The position numbers and the translations under genes are program-made. From Cetobacterium somerae (lineage in GTDB: Bacteria; Fusobacteriota; Fusobacteriia; Fusobacteriales; Fusobacteriaceae), in the NCBI RefSeq assembly GCF_022430525.1, contig NZ_CP092519.1:1366454-1430453 (forward strand): a DNA stretch of 64,000 nucleotides, in the 5' to 3' direction. Below are positions 14,922 to 23,048 of the stretch, piece after piece. The notes under the pieces are model-generated. The model searched no databases. It saw nothing but the letters and a program-made list of their open reading frames with translations, and was not told the DNA's origin. Each line of letters opens with the position of its first letter. The stretch's first letter is position 1.

Positions 14922-16280
14922 TTAAACTCTAAATTTTTCAAAAGCTTTCATATATATTTTCATAGCCATTTTCATATCATCTAAAATTATATATTCATTA
15001 GGTTGATGCTCCGTCTTAGGACTATTTGGTAAAACATATCCAAATGCTACACAATTATTTATCGCTCTTGCATATGTTGCTCCACCTCCAGCTATTGGCT
15101 GAGATTCCATATCGCCAGTTACTTCCTGGTACGCTCCCATTAGTGTTTTTACTAACTCTGAATCAAGAGGAGTATATATAGACTTTAAATAATCATGTTG
15201 AGAATACTCAAATCCATATTCCTTTGCTTTTTCAGTTAAAGTCTTAACAATTACTTCTTTATCATAAGTAACAGGAATTCTCATATCTATACATAAAATC
15301 TCATTCTCTGGTGTAAATTCAATTTTACCAACATTAAATTTCAACTCTCCTGAGTGTTCATCTTTAACTTCTCCAAATATTGGCTCTGCAAAGTTATGTC
15401 CAATTAAATTCTCAACTATAAATTTACCTGATTTTGTTTCTATTCCACTTAAACTCAAAGCATGTAGATATCTATTTATAGCATTTACTCCAGTTTCAGC
15501 TACTTGAGCATGAACACTTTTTCCTATAATTTCAATTTTATTATCTTTTTCTGTATACTCGTATTTCAAGTTATCCAAAGCTTCTGCTAATCCTGCTGTT
15601 TTTTCAACTAAAATACTTGAAGGAACCGAGTTAAAAGCATCTCCACCTTTAAATATCATTCCGCTTTGATTTTTTGCTGTTAATTTACATTGTAGTAATC
15701 CTTTTTCAGCATATATTAAAGGAAATTTAGAATCAGGTGTAAATCCAACTGTAGGCATCTCCTCTTTTTCAACATATCTAGGCATGTCTCTCCATAAATT
15801 TTCTTCATCCGTTCCAAATATAAATCTTACTCTATAGTTTAAATTAAAACCACAATCTAAAAGTGTTTTTAAAGCATAAATAGCTGCTAATGTTGGACCT
15901 TTATCATCTTGTGATCCTCTTCCATAATATTTACCATCTTTTATTATTGGCTCAAATGGAGGATTTTCCCACTTATTTAAATCTCCTGGAGGTACAACAT
16001 CTAAGTGTCCTAAAACCCCAACTAATTTTTCTCCTTCTCCAATTTCAGCATACCCATAATATCCTTCTGGATCTATAAACGTCTTTAACCCCAACTCCTT
16101 ACAAATATCCAACATTGTTTCTAGAGCTTTTTGAATATCCTCGCCAAAAGGGAATCTATCATCGTTCTCTTTCAAAAAACTAGGAATTGAAACTATTCTG
16201 TCTAAATCCTTTAAAAATTTAGGAAAATTTTCTTCCATCTTCTTATACAATCTTTCTTTTTCTTGAATTTTTGTGTTCAT
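14922..16280 (-). CDS. PepV-like M20 metallodipeptidase
   Basis: This 452-residue cytosolic enzyme belongs to peptidase family M20, PepV/Sapep type, which releases amino acids from dipeptides with two zinc ions. Metal and catalytic motifs are present: GHLDVVPPGDL with the first histidine and catalytic Asp, GRGSQDDKGPT with the bridging Asp, and GTDEENLW with the catalytic Glu and metal Glu. Near the C-terminus GGGATYARA and EHQPNEYI follow. The ATG at 16280 is chosen because TAGGAGG lies just upstream. It is first in the operon with the YfcC transporter and divergent from a MerR-family regulator. Confidence 0.92.
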   Translation of the reverse strand: MNTKIQEKERLYKKMEENFPKFLKDLDRIVSIPSFLKENDDRFPFGEDIQKALETMLDICKELGLKTFIDPEGYYGYAEIGEGEKLVGVLGHLDVVPPGDLNKWENPPFEPIIKDGKYYGRGSQDDKGPTLAAIYALKTLLDCGFNLNYRVRFIFGTDEENLWRDMPRYVEKEEMPTVGFTPDSKFPLIYAEKGLLQCKLTAKNQSGMIFKGGDAFNSVPSSILVEKTAGLAEALDNLKYEYTEKDNKIEIIGKSVHAQVAETGVNAINRYLHALSLSGIETKSGKFIVENLIGHNFAEPIFGEVKDEHSGELKFNVGKIEFTPENEILCIDMRIPVTYDKEVIVKTLTEKAKEYGFEYSQHDYLKSIYTPLDSELVKTLMGAYQEVTGDMESQPIAGGGATYARAINNCVAFGYVLPNSPKTEHQPNEYIILDDMKMAMKIYMKAFEKFRV

Positions 16281-16321
16281 TTTTCCTCCTATATGCATTT
16301 TTATTTGTTGTGTGTTACTAT

Positions 16322-16380
16322 TTGTAGATATTTATTATATCTGCTATAATTATATAGTATAAAGTATACTTTATAGTCAA
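16322..16380. promoter_or_regulatory. MerR-type promoter/operator with 18-base perfect palindrome
   Basis: TATAAAGTATACTTTATA (16358-16375) is a perfect palindrome. On the minus strand it lies between TTGACT (16380-16375) and TATAAT (16354-16349), giving a 20-base spacer. MerR-family activators bind dyads inside such over-long spacers. Rightwards, TTGTAG (16322-16327) and TATAAT (16345-16350) are 17 bases apart and would drive the regulator gene, with the operator just downstream, allowing self-repression. Confidence 0.78.
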
Positions 16381-16392
16381 GGGGGTAATTTA

Positions 16393-17190
16393 TTGAAATT
16401 TTATAAAATTAGTGAAATTGCTAAAACATTTAATATAAGCAGAGAAACTCTTATCTATTATGATACTATAAATTTATTTAAACCAGCATATATTGATCAA
16501 GAGAATGGTTATAGATACTATAATGATGAAAACATCTCTGATTTATACTTTATAAGTATGTTAAAAAAAGCTAACTTTTCTTTAAAAGAAATTAAAGACT
16601 ATATCAACTGTAAAAATACATCTGATAGTATTGAACTGCTTAATAAAAAACTACAACAAATTAAAGATAAAATATCAATTCTTCAAAATTCAGCAGAATT
16701 TATTTCAGACAAAATTCAAGAGATTGAAAATATATCTAATCAAGATGGCTGCACTCCTTTTCTTGAAACTTTAAACGATATCTTTGTTTTTCAAATAGAA
16801 ATTTCTGAACCAAAATCTGAAAAAGAGCTCATTGAAGGAATTCATACTTTAAATGAACTTCGAAAAAAATATAGTTTAGAAAAAGCTAAAAGAATAACAA
16901 TTTTAAAAAAAGAGGACATTTTAAAAAATGAATATTTTAAAATAGATCGAATTGGAGTTATTGCATCTAGTGTTTCTAATCATTATATTGACTTCAATTT
17001 AGTAGTTTCAATTTATCATAAAGACTTCACTCAAAAAATAGGTGAAAGTTACTTCAAACTATTAAAATTTATAGATGAAAATAACTTTAAAATTTTGGGT
17101 GATTCTATTGAAACCTTTAATGATGTAATTGTTAATGCTGGAAATTGCATGGGACAAACCATAAAAATATCAATACCAATAGAAAGCTAG
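16393..17190 (+). CDS. MerR-family transcriptional regulator
   Basis: This 265-residue protein has an N-terminal MerR winged helix (FYKISEIAKTFNISRETLIYYDTINLFKP, then ENGYRYYNDENISDLYFISMLKKANFSLKEIKDYI). A coiled-coil helix at about 75-112 makes the dimer, and a C-terminal domain of about 140 residues resembles effector-binding domains of BltR/GyrI type but is not clearly recognised. The start codon is TTG at 16393, 7 bases after GGGGG; no ATG is available. It is divergent from the dipeptidase/YfcC operon and the intergenic palindrome strongly suggests it controls that operon. Its ligand may be a peptide or amphipathic compound. Confidence 0.88.
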   Translation: MKFYKISEIAKTFNISRETLIYYDTINLFKPAYIDQENGYRYYNDENISDLYFISMLKKANFSLKEIKDYINCKNTSDSIELLNKKLQQIKDKISILQNSAEFISDKIQEIENISNQDGCTPFLETLNDIFVFQIEISEPKSEKELIEGIHTLNELRKKYSLEKAKRITILKKEDILKNEYFKIDRIGVIASSVSNHYIDFNLVVSIYHKDFTQKIGESYFKLLKFIDENNFKILGDSIETFNDVIVNAGNCMGQTIKISIPIES

Positions 17191-17213
17191 TTCGTTATGA
17201 ACTAGCTTTCTAT
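17179..17213. terminator. Long perfect terminator hairpin overlapping the end of merR
   Basis: ATAGAAAGCTAGTTC (17179-17193) pairs with GAACTAGCTTTCTAT (17199-17213) around GTTAT, a 15-base perfect stem. The stop codon of the MerR gene (17188-17190) lies in the left arm. A T-run (17219-17225) follows, and the convergent MBL gene ends just beyond. Confidence 0.85.
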
Positions 17214-17225
17214 AAATATATTTTT

Positions 17226-18026
17226 TTAAATTTCTAATTTACTTCCTGTTTGAATTTCAAAAACTTGAAATCCACTATTTTTTTCAAGTTTTTTAATTCC
17301 AAATTCACCAGTACAATGACATGGAAAAATAGTATTTATACTTGTTTTATTTAAGTATTCTATCAAATCATCTATATATTTCTCATTTTTATTTAAACTA
17401 GTTCTACTTGATAGATGAAGCCCACCTATTATACTATGTATCTCTACTTTTTCTGTTTTACATTGCTCTAAAATATTTTCTATTCCTATATGTGCACATC
17501 CAACAAGTAGAGTATTAGTATTATTTTCTTTTATTATCATATGTAACTCATGTTTAAAACTATCTTTTTCATACTCACCATTTTCATTTTTCATATAAAG
17601 ATTTTCATTAATTGGATTATCACTTTTCTTATCAAAACAATGAAATAAATATATATTCTCTAGATTAAATGTACTTTGAATAAAATTAAATCTTTCAACA
17701 TCTAAGTATTCATAAGGTATACCTATATCTATATACGCTCCTAATATTTTTTTATAATGTTTATCAAAATAATACTCACTACAATATATTTTAGCTTTCT
17801 TATTTTTTTTTAAAAAGTATGGTAATCCTCCACCATGATCTTTATGACCATGAGAAAGAACTAAATAATCTATTTCCTCTAGATTAATTCCTATTTTCTC
17901 TGCATTTTTCCAAAATTTTTTACTTTCACCTACATCAAATAATATATTTTTCCCATTTGTTTTTATGTACAAAGAGAGGCCGTGCTCCTTTGCTAAATCT
18001 TTATTTAAACTTTTATTTTCTACCAA
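17226..18026 (-). CDS. Metallo-beta-lactamase-fold hydrolase, start codon uncertain
   Basis: This protein of at least 266 residues has the MBL metal motif HGHKDHGGG (LVLSHGHKDHGGGLPYFL). It also has GCAHIGIENILEQ and a late PCHCTGEFGIKKL histidine motif. It resembles the family annotated as dihydropteridine/aminobenzene-phosphate synthase-like MBL proteins, for which the function is rarely proven. The usual start is TTG at 18026, but it has no well-spaced ribosome site. Five further in-frame codons (ATA GAG ATA CAG GTC, 18041-18027) encode the expected first strand (xEIQVLVENKS), and AGGAAGGG sits 7 bases before that ATA, so the true start may be an ATA. Confidence 0.75.
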   Translation of the reverse strand: MVENKSLNKDLAKEHGLSLYIKTNGKNILFDVGESKKFWKNAEKIGINLEEIDYLVLSHGHKDHGGGLPYFLKKNKKAKIYCSEYYFDKHYKKILGAYIDIGIPYEYLDVERFNFIQSTFNLENIYLFHCFDKKSDNPINENLYMKNENGEYEKDSFKHELHMIIKENNTNTLLVGCAHIGIENILEQCKTEKVEIHSIIGGLHLSSRTSLNKNEKYIDDLIEYLNKTSINTIFPCHCTGEFGIKKLEKNSGFQVFEIQTGSKLEI

Positions 18027-18106
18027 GACCTGTATCTCTATCTTATATCCCTTCCTTTTTTATTTATTAAAAATAATTATATTGTTTTTAAACTTAAAAA
18101 TCAAGA

Positions 18107-18973
18107 TTATAATATAAAAAATATCGTAATTCCAACAAAAGATATTAAAGCACCTATCCCCTCTAATATACTAACTTTTTCTTTAAAAAATATAATTGAT
18201 ATTGGAATTATTAATATTGGACTTGTTGCTGCTAAAGTACTTACAATTCCAACATTTGCATATTTCATGGCTTCTACTAATGCTGTTACTCCTAAAGTTG
18301 CCACAATAGTTCCTAGAACTATATATATCATACCTTTTTTATTTACAATTCCTTCTTTTATGTTTGACCATTCTTTTTTTAAAGAGATATAAACTATAAA
18401 AGCTAAAATTGCTGGTATTGTTCTAACTTGAATTGTTGCGAAAGAATCATACTCTATAGATCCTAATCTCGTAAAAATGATTCCTAAGCTTTCTCCTAGC
18501 ATTGCCAATAAGGCATATATAAATCCAACTTTTGAAAACTCTTTATCATTTTTCTTTTTTAATATAACAATAGCTATTCCAATTATTGTTAATAGCATTC
18601 CTAAAACTTTAAATCCTTCTATTTTTTCTCCTAGTATAAAAAAACTTAAAATCGAAACAGCTACCGGACTAAATGTCATAACCAATAAAGTTATTCTTGG
18701 TCCTATTTTAATATATGATTTATATAAAAAAAAGTCTCCTAAAAACAAGCCAAATAATCCTGAAATAGATAAAAATTTAAGTGATTCTTTTGTTACATCT
18801 AAAGGTAAAACTAATCCTCTCTTCACATACGTTATTACTCCTAAAAATAACAGAGCTATAATTAATCTTATTAAATTTACTGCTAATGTTCCTGTTTCTT
18901 TGCTCGCTCTCTCTAAAAATACAGAACTTCCTACCCACCCGAATGCTGCAGCAAGTGCTAAACTTTCACCCAA
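18107..18973 (-). CDS. EamA/DMT-family transporter
   Basis: This 288-residue membrane protein contains ten hydrophobic helices arranged as two EamA repeats. The first repeat begins LALAAAFGWVGSSVFLERASKETGTLAVNLIRL and the second begins GFIYALLAMLGESLGIIFTRLGS. Drug/metabolite exporters of this family move amino acids, nucleotides or other metabolites; the substrate is not predictable. The DUF1499 gene lies 12 bases upstream on the same strand, so they form a two-gene unit. Confidence 0.85.
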   Translation of the reverse strand: MGESLALAAAFGWVGSSVFLERASKETGTLAVNLIRLIIALLFLGVITYVKRGLVLPLDVTKESLKFLSISGLFGLFLGDFFLYKSYIKIGPRITLLVMTFSPVAVSILSFFILGEKIEGFKVLGMLLTIIGIAIVILKKKNDKEFSKVGFIYALLAMLGESLGIIFTRLGSIEYDSFATIQVRTIPAILAFIVYISLKKEWSNIKEGIVNKKGMIYIVLGTIVATLGVTALVEAMKYANVGIVSTLAATSPILIIPISIIFFKEKVSILEGIGALISFVGITIFFIL

Positions 18974-18985
18974 TTTAATTCCCCC

Positions 18986-19396
18986 TTATTTTAGCTCTTT
19001 CCTTATCTTTTCCATTCTTTTTCTATTTACCCCAAAATCATACCATCCTGTTTGAGCTGCTGATCTTACATTTATTATATTATTTTCTGGTTCTATCTCA
19101 AAATCTGCTATATCTTCAAATCCAAAAAATTTACTATAAAAAGCTACTTTTAAAAAATTTCCCTTATCTTCTAAAATTTTACCTTGAAATTTTTGTATTA
19201 CTTTTATAAGTTTCTCTTTCACATTTCCCTCTTTATCATCTATAGATATTGGTTCAATATAATGTTTTGTATCTTTTGCCTCACTTGAAACACAATTCGG
19301 TGTACTTGGACATTCTTTTAACATGATTTTATCGCTCCCCTCTCCTAGTAAAATTGAAAAATAACAAGTAAAAATTATTATTAATTTTCTCTTCAT
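18986..19396 (-). CDS. DUF1499-family exported protein
   Basis: This 136-residue protein begins with a hydrophobic signal (MKRKLIIIFTCYFSILLGEG) and then matches the DUF1499 pattern: CPSTPNCVSSEAKD near the N-terminus of the mature part and RSAAQTGWYDFGVNRKRMEKI at the end. The function of this family is unknown. A cysteine near residue 11 is not in a lipobox context, so secretion rather than lipidation is likely. It is the first gene of the unit with the DMT transporter. Confidence 0.8.
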   Translation of the reverse strand: MKRKLIIIFTCYFSILLGEGSDKIMLKECPSTPNCVSSEAKDTKHYIEPISIDDKEGNVKEKLIKVIQKFQGKILEDKGNFLKVAFYSKFFGFEDIADFEIEPENNIINVRSAAQTGWYDFGVNRKRMEKIRKELK

Positions 19397-19460
19397 AATT
19401 TCTCACCCCTTTATTTTTAGTATACCTTATTTTTCTACTAAAAAACACTTTTTTTACAAT

Positions 19461-19494
19461 AAAAAAAGTGGAAAGAAATTTATCTCTCCACTTT
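19461..19494 (-). terminator. Rubrerythrin gene terminator
   Basis: On the minus strand AAAGTGGAGAGA pairs with TCTTTCCACTTT (one mismatch) around a 6-base loop, followed by a run of T. Confidence 0.8.
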
Positions 19495-19500
19495 GATATT

Positions 19501-20079
19501 CTAGTAATTAATACACTCTAATTCGAACTCTTTTTGTTTCTCTAAACAAGATGGACAAACTTTTGGTGCTTCTGTTCCTTCATGAACATAACCACACTTT
19601 CTACACTTCCATCTTACATTATTATCTTTTTTAAATACATGATCTTCACCTAAATTTTTTAATAATTTACGATATCTTTTTTCATGTAATTTCTCAACTT
19701 CTACAATAACTTTAAATGCTGCCGCAACTTGTGGAAATCCCTCTTCTGTAGCAACTTCTGCAAATCCAGGGTATAACTCTGCCCACTCTTCATATTCTCC
19801 TGCTGCTGCTTCTTCTAAATTTTCCATAGTCGTTCCAACTATTCCTGCTGGATAAGTTGCTGTTATCTCAACTGGTCCACCTTCTAAATATGAGAAAAAT
19901 CTTCTTGCATGATACTGCTCATTTAAAGCTGTTTCTTCAAATAATGCAGCAATTTGCTCATAACCTTCACTTCTAGCTTTATCTGCAAATAGTGTGTATC
20001 TCTGTCTTGCTTGAGATTCTCCTGCAAAAGCTTTTAATAAATTTTGTTCAGTTTTAGTTCCTTTTATAGATTTACCCAT
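19501..20079 (-). CDS. rbr: Rubrerythrin
   Basis: This 192-residue protein is a rubrerythrin, a cytosolic NADH-linked peroxidase of anaerobes that reduces hydrogen peroxide. The ferritin-like four-helix domain (1-145) carries the di-iron glutamates and histidines in AFAGESQARQRY, EETALNEQYHARRF, EEYEEWAELYP-type and VEVEKLHEKRYRKL. The C-terminal rubredoxin-like domain binds one iron through Cys159, Cys162, Cys175 and Cys178. The length is normal. It is a one-gene unit divergent from a nitroreductase gene, and fits with the NADH oxidase upstream as an oxygen defence set. Confidence 0.96.
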   Translation of the reverse strand: MGKSIKGTKTEQNLLKAFAGESQARQRYTLFADKARSEGYEQIAALFEETALNEQYHARRFFSYLEGGPVEITATYPAGIVGTTMENLEEAAAGEYEEWAELYPGFAEVATEEGFPQVAAAFKVIVEVEKLHEKRYRKLLKNLGEDHVFKKDNNVRWKCRKCGYVHEGTEAPKVCPSCLEKQKEFELECINY

Positions 20080-20104
20080 TGGTATCCCTCCTTTGAATTC
20101 TTTC

Positions 20105-20119
20105 TTGAATATTGTTCAA
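20105..20119. promoter_or_regulatory. Dyad upstream of rubrerythrin
   Basis: TTGAA-TATTG-TTCAA is a 5-base inverted repeat with a 5-base centre, 26-40 bases upstream of the rubrerythrin start. It may be an operator for a redox regulator; it does not match the PerR consensus clearly. Confidence 0.35.
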
Positions 20120-20196
20120 AATTTTTTTGATTTTCCTTTTTATTTTTTTATTTATATGTTAATATTAAAAAAATACTAATCTAAATAGGAGGATTT

Positions 20197-20709
20197 ATGG
20201 ATTTTTTATCAAGAAGATCAATTAGAAAATATACTTCACAAAATATTGAAAAAGAAAAATTAGATGAAATACTAAAAGTGGCTTTAACTGCTCCTACTGG
20301 AAGAAATTTAAAACCATTTGAATTGATTCTAATAAAAGAAAAAAATGCATTAAATAAGCTATCTCTATCAAAATCTATTGGATCTGCTATGTTAAAAGAA
20401 GCTAATGCAGCTATTATTGTCTTAGGTAATCCTGAAATTTCAAATACTTGGAATGAAGATGCTTCTATTGTTTCTTTCAGCATACAACTTAAAGCTTTTG
20501 AACTAGAACTTGGAAGCTGTTGGATAAATGTTAAAGATAGAAAAACAAGCGATAATACAGAATCAGAAGAGTATATTAAAAATAACTTTAACATACCTAG
20601 TCACTTAAAAATAGTTTCTATCATTTCCTTGGGTTATCCAAATGAACACAAACCTCCACATGATGATAAAGATATGGATTTTTCTAAAATTCATTTAGAA
20701 AAATATTAA
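20197..20709 (+). CDS. Nitroreductase-family flavoprotein
   Basis: This 170-residue protein is a small nitroreductase-fold FMN enzyme. It starts with the family signature MDFLSRRSIRKYTSQNIEKEKLDEIL, followed by APTGRNLKPFELILI, and has the C-terminal IISLGYPNEHKPPHD stretch. Such enzymes use NAD(P)H to reduce nitro compounds, quinones or other acceptors; the substrate is unknown. It is a single gene with a ribosome site TAGGAGG and ends in a bidirectional terminator that it shares with the convergent HugZ-like gene. Confidence 0.88.
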   Translation: MDFLSRRSIRKYTSQNIEKEKLDEILKVALTAPTGRNLKPFELILIKEKNALNKLSLSKSIGSAMLKEANAAIIVLGNPEISNTWNEDASIVSFSIQLKAFELELGSCWINVKDRKTSDNTESEEYIKNNFNIPSHLKIVSIISLGYPNEHKPPHDDKDMDFSKIHLEKY

Positions 20710-20737
20710 AAAAAGCCAAAATTAATTGGCTTTTTTT
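20708..20737. terminator. Bidirectional terminator between nitroreductase and hugZ-like genes
   Basis: AAAAAAGCCAA pairs with TTGGCTTTTTT around a 6-base loop, starting inside the stop codon of the nitroreductase gene. Confidence 0.85.
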
Positions 20738-20738
20738 A

Positions 20739-21245
20739 CTATCTATGAGATTTTTTATCTCCTGTCATTTGAACAACATCTCCATCTTTTAAATTATATG
20801 CTTGTCCAAATCCTTTTACAAATCTTCCATTAACTATATTTAATTTTACTAAATGAAAATCTTGCATTTTACGAACAACTTTCATTCCTTCTCCAACTTT
20901 CTCTTCAAAAGAATCTAATATTGTATTAAATTTTTCATCTCTTTCCTGAAATTCAGCTATTACATTATATCTTAATCTCTTTCTTACTAGAACTGAAGCT
21001 GCATCTTTCTCATCTTGTAAAAACATAATTTCAAATTGAGGATTATCTTTTAAATTATCAAAATGATCTCCAATTTCACTAATGTAAATATATCCTTCTC
21101 CTTGGAAATCTAAGTATGGAGCATATGTCACATCAACATCCCCATTTTTAGATTTTGTTCCTAATATAACTGATTTAAAATCTCCTCTAAACTCTTCTAC
21201 CTCTTTTTTTATTTGTTCTTTATCAAATTTTATTGGCATCATCAT
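20739..21245 (-). CDS. HugZ/HutZ-like heme-binding split-barrel protein
   Basis: This 168-residue protein has the pyridoxamine-oxidase-like split-barrel pattern of HugZ/HutZ heme utilisation proteins. The middle contains GYIYISEIGDHFDNLKDNPQ and FLQDEKDAASVLVRKRLRY. The end has HLVKLNIVNGRFVKGFGQAY, a stretch typical of HugZ/HutZ, which degrade heme with oxygen in aerobes. In a strict anaerobe it may bind or store heme instead. The ATG at 21245 is chosen from the GGAG 11 bases upstream; the same frame extends to 21320 but without a ribosome site. It is the last gene of the heme island and has its own promoter. Confidence 0.8.
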   Translation of the reverse strand: MMMPIKFDKEQIKKEVEEFRGDFKSVILGTKSKNGDVDVTYAPYLDFQGEGYIYISEIGDHFDNLKDNPQFEIMFLQDEKDAASVLVRKRLRYNVIAEFQERDEKFNTILDSFEEKVGEGMKVVRKMQDFHLVKLNIVNGRFVKGFGQAYNLKDGDVVQMTGDKKSHR

Positions 21246-21291
21246 AATTATTTTTTCTCCTTTAATTTTGCTAATCAAACTATTTAGGTAT

Positions 21292-21320
21292 ATGATATAT
21301 TTTTTAACAAACTTTGTCAA
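21292..21320 (-). promoter_or_regulatory. hugZ-like gene promoter with near-perfect operator at -35
   Basis: On the minus strand TTGACA (21320-21315) and TATCAT (21297-21292) are 17 bases apart. The -35 box is part of the near-palindrome TTGACAAAGTTTGTTAA (21320-21304), with 7 of 8 arm positions matching. Repressor binding here would block polymerase. A similar TTGACAAAGTTTTTAAA occurs at the hutX-like promoter (32067-32051). Confidence 0.6.
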
Positions 21321-21347
21321 GAATATTTTATACCTTTATTGTGTATT

Positions 21348-23048
21348 TTATAAGTTTCCAGCTTTGTACATATTAAAAAATACACCTTTTTTATCAATTA
21401 AACTTTGAAAATCGCCTATTTCCTTAATTCCATCTTTACCTAAAACTACAATTTTGTTAAAATTTTTAAGTGTATTTAATCTATGAGCTATTGAAATTAT
21501 TATTTTATCTTCAAATTTCTGTAGAATATTATCCATTATTTTTTTCTCTAAAATATTGTCCAAGGCTGAAGTTCCTTCATCTAAAAATATGATTTCTGGG
21601 TCTTTTAAAAATAATCTTGCCATTGATAACCTTTGCTTTTGTCCTGAACTTAATTCAATTCCACCTTGACCTAGTTTTGTATTTTCTTTCTTTTCTAAAC
21701 TTTCTACAAACTCTTTTAATTCAGCTAATTCCAATGCTTCTTCTATCTCTTTTTTTGTTGCGTCTCTTTTTACCACTTTTATATTCTCTAATATTGTTTC
21801 ATTCATTAAACTATCTCTCTGATCGACTATCGCTATTCTATTTAATAAACTTTTTCTATCTACCTCGTGGATACATAAATCATTTATAAAAATTGTATTT
21901 TCTTCAGGTAAAAATGTTCTTTTTAAAAGTGAAAATATTGTTGTTTTTCCTACTCCACTCTCTCCAACAAATGCTACTTTTTCTCCTTTTTCTATAGTTA
22001 TTGATAAATTTTTTATAACTTCCTGTTTATCAAATGCAAAATTTAATCCATCTACCTTTATACTATCTATATTTTTTTCTATAATTGTATTTCCATCTTT
22101 AATATTTGGAATATTCATAACTTCTAAAAACCTGCTTATTCCTGTAGCTCCTCTTTGAAATACATCTACAAGTCCCATAAGTCTTAAAAGATACACCCTA
22201 AATCTATTAGTCAATAATATAAAACTCACAATAACTCCAAAACTTATTTCACCTTTTATATGCATGTATCCACCTATAAATATAACAATAAGTTGAGTAA
22301 GTTGATTATAAAAATTAATACCGGACATTAAAGCTGATGTATTAAATATATTATTTTTTTCTACACTTAATAACTCTTTATTTTTACTTGAAAACTTCTC
22401 TAAAGTATCTTTTTCTAGGACATTATCTTTTATAAAGAATATAGTTTTCAACGAATCGTGAATTCTTGATGTTAATTTAGAAAATCTTTCTCTTACTTCT
22501 ATGTAGCCATATTTTAATTTCTTATTTTGAATTATTGTAAAATATATGGCTATTGGTAATGGAATCATTGTTATTAAAGTTAACTTCAAATTAAAAGTAG
22601 CCATTAAAGCCATAGCTCCGGCTATTGATAATATTGAAAATAAAAAATCTTCTAGTCCTCTATATAAAAGAGCTGAAACATTTTCTAAGTCATTTGTAAC
22701 TCTTGATATGATATCTCCACTTTGATTTTTCATAAAATATGTATCTGGTTGATTTAATATTTTTTTAAATAAATCTTCTCTCATAAAAAATTTTATTCTA
22801 TTTCCCATCAACTGTCCTCTTGAACTAGAGTAAATTGATAAAAATAATCTTATAATATAAAGTGTTAATAAAAAAGCTGAGAACATAAAAAATTCATTTA
22901 AATTTTTCTCGGGAATTGAGTTATCAATTAAATTTTGGACAACTATCGGTCCATATAAATCTAGTACGGTCACAAAAAAACTGCTAACTAAAAAATAAGT
23001 TAGCAGTTTTCTTTCTTTTAAATAGTACTTGAAAATACTATTTAACAT
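21348..23048 (-). CDS. ABC exporter (fused membrane and ATPase domains) in the heme operon
   Basis: This 566-residue half-transporter has six membrane helices (about 1-300) and a C-terminal ATPase domain with Walker A GESGVGKTT, signature LSSGQKQRL, Walker B IIFLDEGTSALD and the switch histidine SIAHRL. It belongs to the type IV (MsbA/lipid-drug) exporters, working as a dimer. Its start overlaps the end of the periplasmic binding protein gene by 11 bases, so translation is coupled to the heme importer. Its cargo is unknown; candidates are excess heme, porphyrin or the linear tetrapyrrole made by the radical SAM enzyme. Confidence 0.9.
   Translation of the reverse strand: MLNSIFKYYLKERKLLTYFLVSSFFVTVLDLYGPIVVQNLIDNSIPEKNLNEFFMFSAFLLTLYIIRLFLSIYSSSRGQLMGNRIKFFMREDLFKKILNQPDTYFMKNQSGDIISRVTNDLENVSALLYRGLEDFLFSILSIAGAMALMATFNLKLTLITMIPLPIAIYFTIIQNKKLKYGYIEVRERFSKLTSRIHDSLKTIFFIKDNVLEKDTLEKFSSKNKELLSVEKNNIFNTSALMSGINFYNQLTQLIVIFIGGYMHIKGEISFGVIVSFILLTNRFRVYLLRLMGLVDVFQRGATGISRFLEVMNIPNIKDGNTIIEKNIDSIKVDGLNFAFDKQEVIKNLSITIEKGEKVAFVGESGVGKTTIFSLLKRTFLPEENTIFINDLCIHEVDRKSLLNRIAIVDQRDSLMNETILENIKVVKRDATKKEIEEALELAELKEFVESLEKKENTKLGQGGIELSSGQKQRLSMARLFLKDPEIIFLDEGTSALDNILEKKIMDNILQKFEDKIIISIAHRLNTLKNFNKIVVLGKDGIKEIGDFQSLIDKKGVFFNMYKAGNL

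Noticed and set aside
18477-19055. 192-codon rightward frame opposite the DMT transporter and DUF1499 genes
   Set aside because: It spans two well-supported genes on the opposite strand and shows only antisense low-complexity composition.
20181-20594. 137-codon leftward frame opposite the nitroreductase gene
   Set aside because: Serine/leucine-rich antisense shadow; the rightward frame matches a known family.
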